Shown here: piece by piece, positions 9,978 to 19,575 of the stretch
How the letters are laid out: each line of letters begins with the position of its first letter
Numbering within the stretch: the stretch's first letter is position 1
Assembly (NCBI GenBank): GCA_027886185.1
Contig: WOAB01000321.1
Span: forward strand, 186,001 to 250,000
Direction: 5' to 3'
DNA length: 64,000 nt
Source of the DNA: Rheum nobile
Lineage: Eukaryota > Streptophyta > Magnoliopsida > Caryophyllales > Polygonaceae
Made by a program: the position numbers and the translations under genes
Notes under the pieces: generated by a model
Databases searched by the model: none
What the model was told of the DNA's origin: nothing
The model's input: the letters and a program-made list of their open reading frames with translations, nothing else

Positions 9978-12273
9978 TGTGTACCCCGTATTTCTGTAAG
10001 GATATTTTGGGAATTTTGGGATTTTTCCCGAACGCCCGTTTTGTACGTCGGATTAATTTCAGAGAGTTTAAGACATTCTATAATGTGCTCAATCTCTGTA
10101 ATATTTTTCTCAGTGAAATAATATACAGTCAACATACTTTAGGACTTAATACTCGTTCGTGTACGATTATTTTTATCCCGGGCTAACCCAAGCTTATCCA
10201 AATCCCAAACGGATAAGAGTTGACTTGGCGGTGACCACTGCCCGGTGGCGGCGACCGCCGCCGGTCAACTCTTCAGCACCTTCCTCTCGCCTTCCTCCTC
10301 GCCAGATGGCCTAGGAAAATGGCGATCGCTGCCCAAAAGCGGCGACCGCCGCTTCAGGAAACCAACCGCGGCGACCAAGGCAGCAACCAGGCGGCGACCG
10401 CCGCCCCTGTGCAGGCCTAGCCTCGCCAGCTGTCGGCGATCGGACGAGGCTCCAAATCTGGCCCTCCACATCGCATTCTGGCCAATCTTATCTCCTTACA
10501 TGTTGGGCTATAAAGTGGAGTGGTTTGGGATCAGATTGGAGCACAGAAACAAGCTCAAATCTCTCAAATTCATCTCGCCGAAAAACAGAGTTCTCGCAGG
10601 AGTTTTGCCACCGATCGTCGGAGTTCCATTTGGTGTCGTTCCAGTTGCAAAGAGAAGCTTTGGAGGCCCTTAGAAGCTTAGAATCCAAAGCAAGGCAAAG
10701 AAGAACCAAATCGATTGACGTCGGTAAGATTTTTTCTCGAAAATTTCCCGTGTTCATAGCGGCGACCGCCGTGGTGCTGGCGGCGCCCGCCGTAAGGCAG
10801 GCGGCGACCTCCGCCCTTCAGCCCTTGCCATGTGTTGGATTTGGCTTTGGTGGTCTTCGATCGGACGTCGTTCCTTTCGATTTGTTTCGGTTCATACTCG
10901 TCTTTGTCGAATCTAACTTAGGGTTTCTTTATGGGTCGATCCGAAGGAATCTGTGCTGCCAGATCTGTCCCTATGTCGAGCCCGGAATTCCGTCGTTAGA
11001 CTTCGTTCAAACTCTGCGGATTAAGGCAAGTGGCGGTTCGCTCTTGCTCATCGTTCCATATTTACATTAATTATCAGTTGTTTATCTGAGTAATTAATTT
11101 GGAATGATTATTGTGTTTATCTGGAAATGGTTTTATAAACTGTTTTGGAAACTGTAATATGATATTATAATAGGTTGTATATCTGTTAGAACAACGCTAT
11201 TATTTATGTTCGCCTTGAGGGCATTTATGTGGATTTATCCTGAACTATTGTTGTGCTCGAACTGTTAGTTAGCACGAGTATTCGTAGGAACACCTGGACT
11301 CCGTGAGGTCCATTCGTTTCTTTATAACTTGGGGAAAAGGGCGATCAAGACCCTACGATAGTAGAGGCTTGGACGCTGCGATGTCCATTCCTTCGATATA
11401 GGTCCAGAGGCTTGGGTTCTGCGAGGTCCACTTCCGTTGGAAAGCTCATCTCGACTTTTGATCAGAGTACGTTCTCTTTCCAATCTGGATTCGCTGTAAG
11501 CGGTAAGGTTGGTCGTCAACCGAAACATCTAAATCAGCTTTTAAATCACTGATGTCTGATTCTTTAAACGTTCTAGATTTGTCATATTTCCTTAAGACTC
11601 ACTTCCGTTGGAGTCTTCTTTCGGGTCGATTTCTGTGAAGATTCAGTCTTCCAGCATCTTCTCTTGTGCATACCTCTTGTTGTAATTCAGTAGAAGTATG
11701 AAGGTTGATTATCGTTATCGGTTATTATTCGAGAAACGATAAGTCTAACCTAATACAACTACTTCGAACCTTCTGCTTTGTACCCTTGTATAGTCTATTC
11801 AGTAGACTAACCAACTGCAATTGTTCTCTGCATGGTTGGCTGGTGTCATCCGTTCGATTAGGCACATCAGATAAAGCGAAGATATGAGGAGACTAGATTG
11901 ACTATGAAGACGACGGTTATTTTTGAATGTTTTAATAATTTTCTTTTAATCAGGTTGAGATCCTTGGGCAGGTGATCATTTCGATCACAACCCTTTTTGT
12001 AAAATTTCCAGAAAGACTTCCGCTGTAACTTATTTACTCTGTTATATATTTAAAAAACTTTCGCTGTACTTTGTCTAAACTCTGTATTTGTCCTATTCGG
12101 GATTGGGATGTAATCCCGGGACTCATGTTTTATATGAATAATATTGTGATTTTGTATCATTGTATTTCATGATTTGTATTCAAACGGTAAAGCCTGGGGT
12201 GACTTTGGTGAGGAATATCGGAGTCACTGGCGGTAATACCTTTCCATTTGGGTTCAGATTTGGGGGTGTTACA
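9978..12273 (+). repeat. Left LTR of element A (2296 bp)
   Basis: Starts TGTGTACCCCGTATTTC (one A fewer than the right LTR) and ends GGGGGTGTTACA. Relative to the right LTR it has only two copies of a 20-bp GC-rich unit (10227-10266), keeps about 180 bp (about 11904-12081) that the right LTR has lost, and lacks about 150 bp present in the right LTR (about 16893-17045). Confidence 0.93.
10509..10514 (+). promoter_or_regulatory. TATA box in left LTR of element A
   Basis: TATAAA in the context GGGCTATAAAG lies between two GC-rich repeat clusters. The same site in the right LTR is at 15950-15955. It probably drives genomic RNA synthesis and marks the U3/R border within a few tens of bases. Confidence 0.55.
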
Positions 12274-12277
12274 GATG

Positions 12278-12289
12278 TGGTATCAGAGC
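12278..12289 (+). promoter_or_regulatory. Primer-binding site of element A
   Basis: TGGTATCAGAGC, complementary to the 3' end of plant initiator tRNA-Met, starts four bases after the LTR end. Confidence 0.92.
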
Positions 12290-12663
12290 TAAAAGTTTTA
12301 AAACGGGTTGGGTATTTAAAAACCATTTACTCGTTTTAATCGAAAAGAGTTTTCAAAGGACTCTAAATTTTCAAAATGAAAAGAATTTGAAAATACCGTC
12401 CATAGTCATGTCTTCTATATATAGTGTTATGTAGGAAGCTTGCTTCTATGTCTAGAAAGACTAATCCCTTCATCGTTACCCTATGGGATATGGGTGCATG
12501 TCTCTCTCAGAAGAAAGAGATCGGCTAATGTGAAGTTGTAAAATAGTTTAAGTTCATCAATAGAAATTACCAAGTTTGATCTATTCTAAGTTTATTTTAT
12601 TACGATAAATATATCAGAATGATATTAATGTGATAAAATCCTTGGAATTTGATCGGTAAACAG
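12290..12663 (+). other. Untranslated leader of element A
   Basis: The segment between primer site and gag start has no coding region. It would carry packaging signals, none of which can be identified here. Confidence 0.6.
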
Positions 12664-13890
12664 ATGGTGAACACGAGGAACGTTATCCGTGCTGGTGCTG
12701 GGCCGAGTAATGACCCCAGACCAAATGCGAGGAATGCTGCAGACCCAACAGGAGAGCGTGATTCTATCTTCAATAATAACCCTGGAGGCAATGGCCAAGC
12801 TCAGGCCGACGCTCCAATAGTGTTTGATGCAGCAGTTGTTGCAGCTATTCGGGGAATTGTGATGCAAGCAATCGCCGATGCTAGGCAACCTGCCGTACCA
12901 CAGGCACAAGGTGTGCCAATTCCGCCAGTAGTTCATAGGTTCGAGGAACCTAATGTTTATGAACACCGAGGAGAAGCAGTCAGGAATAGAGGTGACTATG
13001 GCCGAGCACTGAAGGCCATTAACTCTATGAGACCCGATAGCTACGATGGAAAGGGAGAGTCAGTCAGAGTGGCTCATTGGTTTTCCCACATGGAGTGATT
13101 GTTCCGTAATGTGGAGTGCACCGAAGCGGAGAAGGTTCACATAGCTTCTCTACAGTTGAAGGAGGAAGCCAGTGAATGGTGGGAGAGTACCGGCTTAGCT
13201 GATAGCCCTGTTCTGAACTGGTCAATATTTAAGACCAAGATGACAGATCGTTTATTCTCTCGAGCTATGAGGGAGGAGAAACACAAGGAGTTCTTGTATC
13301 CTAAGACAGATGGATTGAAGGTGACCGAGCTTGCCACTAAGTTTAATCATCTTCTGCAGTATGATGAACCAGAGATATCCAGTGAGGCACAGAAGATCTG
13401 ATACTTCCATGAATGGATGAACCCAGATATTAAACCATGGATGGTGCACCACACATGCTCTACTCTAGAGCAGTACGTGGATGCAGCCTACAAGTTGGAG
13501 GTCACACTGGAGGAGTCCGCCCATAAGCGGGAGAAGCAAGTTAAGGGAAAGGGTGGGCAACAGGATCGCCAGGTTGGTTCATTCAAACGACCGGCATCGC
13601 CTACCAAGTTTGAGAAGTCTGGTCGTGCTAAGACCGAGACAACTCAGTCCGACTCTGCCAGGGGCTCAGGTTGGAACAGCGGAGTAATTCAATGCCACAA
13701 TTGTGGTGCATCTGGGCACAAAAGTTTTGCGTGTCTGAATGAAAAGAAGACATGTTTTGGTTGTGGGAAGGAAGGGCATATGCAGAGGTTCTGTCGGCAG
13801 GGAATACAGAAAGGAGCGGAGTCACAACAGGGGTCTGTTAATCCAAACAACAGACCTAGGTTTAAACCAGCAGAGACTTCCAATCTTTGA
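12664..13890 (+). pseudogene. gag of element A with two in-frame stops
   Basis: The frame starts MVNTRN and runs about 409 codons to the TGA at 13888. It contains the retrotransposon Gag core (HIASLQLKEEASEWWESTG, FSRAMREEKHKEF) and two CCHC knuckles: CHNCGASGHKSFAC and CFGCGKEGHMQRFC. TGA stops at 13096-13098 and 13399-13401 interrupt it without shifting frame. Element B has CGG (R) in HMERL at the first site and TGG (W) in QKIWYF at the second, so both look like simple point mutations. The coat protein would package element RNA. The closeness to element B's gag shows the two belong to one family. Confidence 0.92.
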
Positions 13891-14289
13891 TGCAGACAAC
13901 TACGTAGAATAAAGGGAAAGCCCCAATGGCTTCTGGAAATCAGAGTCAACGCCTTTATGTGATGTGTGAGGTGGATGGACCCTATGCTCCAAATGCTTAG
14001 AGTACTTTGTATCTGCGTTCTACTTTTGTTGGTTTGTTGTTGATGTGGGTGCTACCCCGTCTTTCATTTTGGATGGTTGTAAGATAAGTTCTATTTGGAA
14101 CTAGGTTGTGAACCTTTTGTTGTAAATATTCTTAATAATAAATATTTGGTTAGAACAAATCGTCTGTCAGGAATTGTCGATTAACATTAAGGGTAAGAAA
14201 TTCAAAGCGATTTGACCTAAATAACCATGGTTCCATACGAGAATTATTCTCGGTATGGATTGAATGACGCGTCATAGGGCGGTGACCGA
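13891..14289 (+). pseudogene. Gag tail and protease remnant of element A
   Basis: After the gag stop only traces remain. Near 14170-14280 the translation ELSINIKGKKFKAI, followed by ILGMD and TRHRA, resembles the C-terminal flap end of Tekay proteases (IILGMDWL), with stops. The catalytic D-T/S-G motif is not visible. Confidence 0.5.
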
Positions 14290-14600
14290 CTTCAGTTCTT
14301 GATATTCCCGTGGTTAGAGAAGTTCCGGATGTCTTTCCATAAGATATTCCTGGTTACCCCGAATCGTGACGTGGAGTTTGCAATTGATCTCGAGCCGGGT
14401 ACCGCGCCGATCTCAGAGGCACCGTATCGGATGGCTCCTATTGAGATGCAGGGGTTGAAGAAGCAACTCGAGGGTCTTCTTGACTAGAGTTATAAAGCTG
14501 AGTGCATCACCCTGAGTAGGAGTGCCCTGGTTTTATTTGTCAAAAAGAAAGATAGACCGTTTCGACTTTCGAGAATTGAATAAAGTCACGATCAAGATAA
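14290..14600 (+). pseudogene. RT N-terminus of element A
   Basis: The reading contains DVEFAIDLEPGTAPISEAPY and RMAPIEM, then a stop (14485-14487), then RFDFRELNKVTIK in another frame. These are the finger motifs before the RT palm. Immediately after VTIK the sequence switches to integrase, so the palm with the catalytic aspartates is gone. The tidy junction suggests a deletion and not gradual decay. Confidence 0.82.
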
Positions 14601-15235
14601 TTTCGTTCGAAGCTTTGTATGGTCACAGATGCAGATCTCTGATTTGTTGGGATAAGAATGCCGACAGGATTCTGCTTGGACCAGAGTGGTCGGAAGGACC
14701 GCTTCAGATATTGCTTTGATTAAACTGAGGATGTTGACAGCCCAGAGTCGACAGAAGTCTTGCGCAGATCGTAAGCGTAGAAATGTCGAGTTCGAGGTTG
14801 GTGACAAAGTACTTGTCAAAGTATCACCATCCAAGGGAGTTTTCAGGTTTGGTAAGCGTGGGAAGCTTAACCCTCGCTCTGTGGGACCATTCGAGGTTCT
14901 GGGTAGAGTAGGATCTCTAGAGTACCGTTTGGCATTGCCGCCATCGGCACACCCAGAGCATAATATGTTCCACGTATCATTGCTCAGAAAATACGTGCCA
15001 GATAAGTCTCATGTGCTGAGCTATAAGGACATCGAGATTCAGGCAAATGGTACTTGAGAGGAGATGCCAGTGCGCATTCTCGAGCGCCGTGTGAAGCAAC
15101 TGCGCAACAAGATCGTACTGTTGGTACGAATTCCGTGGTCCAAAGTCTGGAACAGAAGAAGTTACTTGGAAAACCGAGGCAGATATGCTCAGGCGTTTTC
15201 CCGAGTTATTTTCAACCTAAGTTTCGGGGTCGAAA
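14601..15235 (+). pseudogene. Integrase C-terminus and chromodomain of element A
   Basis: After the deletion junction the frame reads SFEALYGHRCRSLICWD, LLGPEWSEG, then (14686-15057) VGDKVLVKVSPSKGVFRFG, GPFEVLGRVGSLEYRLALPP and HPEHNMFHVSLLRKYVPD. After a stop at about 15055 the chromodomain-like tail continues (EEMPVRILERRVKQLRNK) and ends, in a shifted frame, with EVTWKTEADMLRRFPELF. Such tails target chromovirus integration to particular chromatin. Two frame changes and one stop disable it. Confidence 0.85.
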
Positions 15236-15243
15236 CTTCTTTT

Positions 15244-15256
15244 AAGGGGGAGGTGA
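15244..15256 (+). promoter_or_regulatory. Polypurine tract of element A
   Basis: AAGGGGGAGGTGA directly precedes the TG of the right LTR and would prime plus-strand DNA synthesis. Element B has the same tract. Confidence 0.85.
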
Positions 15257-17700
15257 TGTGATACCCCGTATTTCTGTAAGGATATTTTGAGAATTTTGGG
15301 ATTTTTCCCGAACGCCCGTTTTGTACGTTGGATTAATTTCAGAGAGTTTAAGACATTCTGTAATGTGCTCAATCTCTGTAATATTTTTCTCAGTGAAATA
15401 ATATACAGTCGACATACTTTGGGACTTAATACTCGTTCGTGTACGATTATTTTTATCCCGGGCTAAGCCAAGCTTATCCAAAGCCCAAACGGATAAGAGT
15501 TGACTTGGCGGCGACCGCTGCCCGGTGGCGGCGACCGCTGCCCGGTGGCGGCGACCGCTGCCCGGTGGCGGCGACCACTGCCCGGTGGCGGCGACCGCTG
15601 CCCAGTGGCGGCGACCGCTGCCCGGTGGCAGCGATCGCTGCCCGGTGGCGGCGACCGCTGCCCGGTGGCGGCGACCGCTGCCCGGTGGCGGCGACCGCCG
15701 CTGGTCAACTCTTCAGCACCTTCCTCTCGCCTTCCTCCTCGCCAGATGGCCTAGGAAAACTGGCGACAGCTGCCCAAAAGCGGCGACTGCCGCTTCAGGA
15801 AACCAACCGCGGCGACCAAGGCGGCGACCAGGCGACGACCGCCGCCCCTGTGCAGGCCTAGCCTCGCCAGCTGTCGGCGATCGGACGAGGCTCCAAATTT
15901 GTCCCTCCACATCGCATTCTGGCCAATCTTATCTCCTTACATGTTGGGCTATAAATTGGAGTGGTTTGGGATCAGATTGGAGCACAAAAACAAGCTCAAA
16001 TCTCTCAAATTCATCTCGCCGGAAAACAGAGTTCTCACCGGAGTTTTGCCACCGATCGTCGGAGTTCCATTTGGTGTCGTTCCAGTTGCAAAGAGAAGCT
16101 TTGGAGGCCCTTAGAAGCTTAGAATCCAAAGCAAGGCAAAGACAAACCAAATCGATTGACGTCGGTAAGATTTTTTCTCGCAAAATTTCCCGTGTTCGTA
16201 GCGGCGCCCGCCGTAAGGCCGGCGGCGACCGCCGTGGTGCTGGCGGCGCCCGCCGTAAGGCAGGCGGCGACCGCCGCCCTTCAGCCCTTGCCATGTGTTG
16301 GCTTTGGCTTTGGTGGTCTTCGATCGGACGTCGTTCCTTTCGATTTGTTTCGGTTCGTACTCGTCTTTGTCGAATCTAACTTAGGGTTTCTTTATGGGTC
16401 GATCCGAAGGAATCTGTGCTGCCAGATCTGTCCCTGTGTCGAGCCCGGAATCCCGTCATTAGACTTCGTTCAAACTCTGTGAATTAAGGCAAGTGGCGGT
16501 TCGCTCTTGCTCATCGTTCCATATTTACATTAATTATCAATTGTTTATCTGAGTAATTAATTTGGAATGATTATTGTGTTTATCTGGAAATGGTTTTATA
16601 AACTGTTTTGGAAACTGTAATATGATATTATAATAGGTTGTATATCTGTTAGAACAACGCTATTATTTATGTTCGCCTTGAGGGCATTTATATGGATTTA
16701 TCCTGAACTATTGTTGTGCTCGAACTGTTAGTTAGCACGAGTATTCGTAGGAACACCTGGACTCCGTGAGGTCCATTCGTTTCTTTATAACTTGGGGAAA
16801 AGGGCGATCAAGACCCTACGATAGTAGAGGCTTGGACGCTGCGAGGTCCATTCCTTCGATATAGGTCCAGAGGCTTGGGTTCTGCGAGGTCCATTCCTTA
16901 GTTGTATGTCCTGCGTGACAGGGCATATGTTTAAAAGCTTATAAAAGTAATGTGGGTTTTGGAATTTAATAAGATAAAGTGTCCGAGTGCACATAATTAA
17001 TATACCTTTGGCGAGTAGTGCAGCTAAGTAAATAGTGCAACTAGGAAAGCTCGTCTCGACTTTTGATCAGAGTACGTTCTCTTTCCAATCTGGATTCGCT
17101 GTAAGCGGTAAGGTTGGTCGTGAACCGAAACATCTAAGTCATCTTTTAAATCACTGATGTCTGATTCTTTAAACGTTCCAGATTTGTCATATTTCCTTAA
17201 GACTCACTTCCGTTGGAGTCTTCTTTCGGGTCGATTTCTGCAAAGATTCAGTCTTCCAACATCTTCTCTTGTGCATACCTCTTGTTGTAATTCAGTAGAA
17301 GTATGAAGGTTGATTAACGTTATCGGTTATTATTCGAGAAACGATAAGTCTAACCTAATACAACTACTTTGAACCTTCTGCTTTGTACCCTTGTATAGTC
17401 TATTCAGTAGACTAACCAACCGCAATTGTTCTCTGCATGGTTGGCTGGTGTCATCCGTTCGATTCGGCACATCAGATAGAGCGAAGATATGCGGAGACTA
17501 GATTGACTCTGTATTTGTCATATTCGGGATTGGGATGTAATCCCGGGACTCATGTTTTATATGAATAATATTATGATTTTGTATCATTGTATTTCATGAT
17601 TTGTATTCAAACGGTAAAGCCTGGGGTGACTTTGGTGAGGAATATCGGAGTCACTGGCGGTAATACCTTTCCATTTGGGTTCAGATTTGGGGGTGTTACA
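15257..17700 (+). repeat. Right LTR of element A (2444 bp)
   Basis: Starts TGTGATACCCCGTATTTC and ends GGGTGTTACA, followed by AAGTC. It differs from the left LTR by an expanded 20-bp array (15507-15706), an extra segment at about 16893-17045 that includes the hairpin TATGTCCTG-cgtga-CAGGGCATA, and a deletion near 17505 joining GATTGACT to CTGTATTTG. Confidence 0.93.
15507..15706 (+). repeat. 20-bp GC-rich minisatellite in right LTR of element A
   Basis: Ten tandem units of GGCGGCGACCGCTGCCCGGT, nine of them near-perfect and the last one diverged. The left LTR has only two units at the equivalent place (10227-10266). The array lies about 250 bp upstream of the TATA box. Confidence 0.95.
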
Positions 17701-17705
17701 AAGTC
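17701..17705. repeat. Target-site duplication AAGTC, right copy
   Basis: Exact match to 9973-9977, directly after the terminal CA of element A. Confidence 0.92.
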
Positions 17706-18001
17706 AGCGCCCAGAAGCTCCCATATCTGGAGTATTTGAGCGAATCACCGTTGTTCTCGTTCTGGTTCCTGGAGCAGGGAGGCTTCACCATCTTCGTTTC
17801 AGAAAGAGCATGAACGACAGAGAGTGAGGGGGAGCGAGAAGTGAGATTGTTATCTTGATCAAAGATTTCATGGTAGAGATTGAGGATGAAGGTTAAGGAA
17901 GCAAGATTCACAAGGTTCAGCCGTTCGAAGGCAAGGGGTGAAGGCTGCTGGAGGCAGAAAATTTTTAGGGTTTTTTTGGGCTTCTTGGGAGCGTTTCTCA
18001 T
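17706..18001 (-). pseudogene. LINE upstream ORF, 5' part
   Basis: The minus-strand frame from 18001 opens MRNAPKKPKKTLKIF and reaches the AAGTC site, beyond which it continues in phase at 9972. I recognise no domain; the N-terminus is basic. It would be a short protein near the LINE 5' end, or only an open stretch of 5' UTR. Confidence 0.5.
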
Positions 18002-18057
18002 GTTTCCAATTTATTCGTCCTCTGAAGCATTTAATCCTTATGAAAAATGGCATTTCC

Positions 18058-18074
18058 CATCCAACTACATCTTT
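18058..18074. repeat. Target-site duplication of the LINE, right copy
   Basis: CATCCAACTACATCTTT, identical to 4146-4162, follows the LINE 5' end. Confidence 0.9.
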
Positions 18075-18575
18075 GCTTCTGATATCTGTTGACTGACTTG
18101 GAATTATATATTTGAAATAGTTCTCTAAAATTTATATTACGTATCTGCCTGCTTAACAAATCTTTTTACTGCCTAAATATATCTACCATTTATATATTAC
18201 GATTCTGCCTGATTTCTTGATTTGTTGATTTGCTGATTGAGATTACGTATCTGCCTACTTAACAAATCTTTTGACTGTCTAAATATATCTTCCATTTATA
18301 TATTTATATTAACAGAAAATGGAATACATATTTGTTAAGCAAATTTGCTGAACCGATTTGTTAACAACCTAAACATATCTACCATATATAACTATATATA
18401 GACAATTCTTCATGTAGTGCATCACATATTGGAGTAGTAGTTGGATATTTGATAATCAGTGTATACATCTCTATTTACTTTTTCAAGCTTACAATATGAC
18501 ATTTATGTTAAAATGCAATACGTATCCTACTCACATATATTTGATTATGTATGTTTACACTGTTTAGGTATTCCC
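18075..18575. other. AT-rich stretch before the RPA-like gene
   Basis: No gene visible. The phrases TACGTATCTGCCT, TTAACAAATCTTTT and CTAAATATATCT each occur two or three times between 18130 and 18380, giving a loose duplication of about 100 bp. Confidence 0.5.
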
Positions 18576-19322
18576 ATGGCCAATTATATTGAAGAAATGA
18601 CTGAAGTGAAAGGAGTTTGGACACTCAAAGTTCGTATTGTAGGCATGTGAAAGAAGAAAAATTGTAAAGGACGAGACGAAATTCACATGGTTATGATAGA
18701 CGAAAAGGTTAAGATATTTCAATTGCACTATATTATGTTTTCATTTTCAGCATGTAATTTTTATTATATACATTACTAATGATCTATTATTATTTTTTCA
18801 CGCAGAATTCAAGGATTGAATCTACCATCCCAAGTTATTTTGTCAACTAATTTTCACAAATGATCAAGAAGTATTCCATATACAAAATATCAAATTTTTC
18901 TGCTGAAGAAAATGTTGATCAATGGAACATTACTCAACATTCATATAAAATAACATTTTCTTACTCTACAACTGTTATACAATGCAATGATGCTTCTATC
19001 TTTGCAATAGGAACAAAGTTTGTAGATTTTAAAACCATATTGTCTGGCCAACTATGTGATAACACTTGTGTTGGTATGGTCTATTCTTTTATTATATAAA
19101 ATCAGTTTATACAATATTTTTTTGATTTTTGATTTAATATCATATTGATTCACATGGTTATTTGTTAATTTGGTGCAGGTGTTATTGGTGAGGTGATTGA
19201 ATTCAATGATGTCACCACTTTTGCAAGAGAATCTAGAGAGATAAATAAGCTTGAGATTAAAATTGAAGATCAAAGGTTATCATATCTTAAATTTTTGTGA
19301 AAACTGAATTTCTATTCCCAAT

Positions 19323-19331
19323 GCTAATGTT
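19323..19331. repeat. 9-bp target-site duplication of the MITE, left
   Basis: GCTAATGTT, repeated exactly at 19567-19575. Confidence 0.9.
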
Positions 19332-19566
19332 GAGTGCGGTTCCGGTGCGGAGCACTCTTCCCGTGCGGACGTGCGGACATGCACTATAGGGCCTTATTTG
19401 TGCACTTTAGAGCCTTATTTCTGCACTTTTGCAAAAAAATTGAAAAATGCTTGGAAAACAATTTGTAAAAGAATTTTTTTTTTTGAAAAAGTGCACAAAT
19501 AAGGCCCTAAAGTGCATGCTCCGCACGTCCGCACGGGAAGAGTGCTCCGCATATGATCCAAACTCT
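19332..19566. mobile_element. 235-bp MITE with long terminal inverted repeats (Mutator-type)
   Basis: The left arm (TGCGGAGCACTCTTCCCG, GTGCGGACGTGCGGACATG, GGGCCTTATTTGTGCACTTT) is mirrored almost perfectly by the right arm, giving inverted repeats of about 95 bp with a short A/T-rich centre. A 9-bp duplication flanks it, the size made by Mutator-like transposases. There is no coding capacity. It lies in an intron of the RPA-like gene, so it inserted after that gene was in place. Confidence 0.93.
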
Positions 19567-19575
19567 GCTAATGTT
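19567..19575. repeat. 9-bp target-site duplication of the MITE, right
   Basis: GCTAATGTT, matching 19323-19331. Confidence 0.9.

Larger units (their letters stand above)
9978..17700 (+). mobile_element. Element A: Tekay/Del-like gypsy, pol internally deleted
   Basis: Two long LTRs (9978-12273 and 15257-17700), AAGTC duplications, a tRNA-Met primer site (12278) and a polypurine tract (15244-15256) define the element. The interior has gag with a MVNTRN start and two zinc knuckles, traces of protease, the first part of RT, then jumps to the integrase C-terminus and a chromodomain-like tail. RT core, RNase H and integrase core are deleted at one junction near 14600. Clade assignment rests on the MVNTRN start, the LTRs over 2 kb and the tail ending in a W-x-T-E-A-D-M motif. 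It cannot move by itself. Confidence 0.93.
4163..18057 (-). mobile_element. L1-type LINE, near full length, split by an LTR element
   Basis: A minus-strand non-LTR retrotransposon has a poly(A) tail (T-tract from 4161), an ORF2 with endonuclease, RT, zinc-knuckle and RNase H domains (8338-4212), and upstream ORFs. It is flanked by an exact 17-bp duplication. Element A (9978-17700) is inserted in its 5' part; without element A the LINE is about 6.2 kb, a normal size for plant L1 elements. An upstream reading frame stays in phase across the insertion once the element and one AAGTC copy are ignored, which confirms the two halves belong together. ORF2 carries many frameshifts and stops, so the copy is inactive. 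Confidence 0.92.

Noticed and set aside
10245..10673. Open frames of 80-280 codons in the GC-rich LTR parts of element A (also 15439-16379)
   Set aside because: They come from the minisatellite and lie in LTR U3/R sequence; frames are open on both strands and show no domain.
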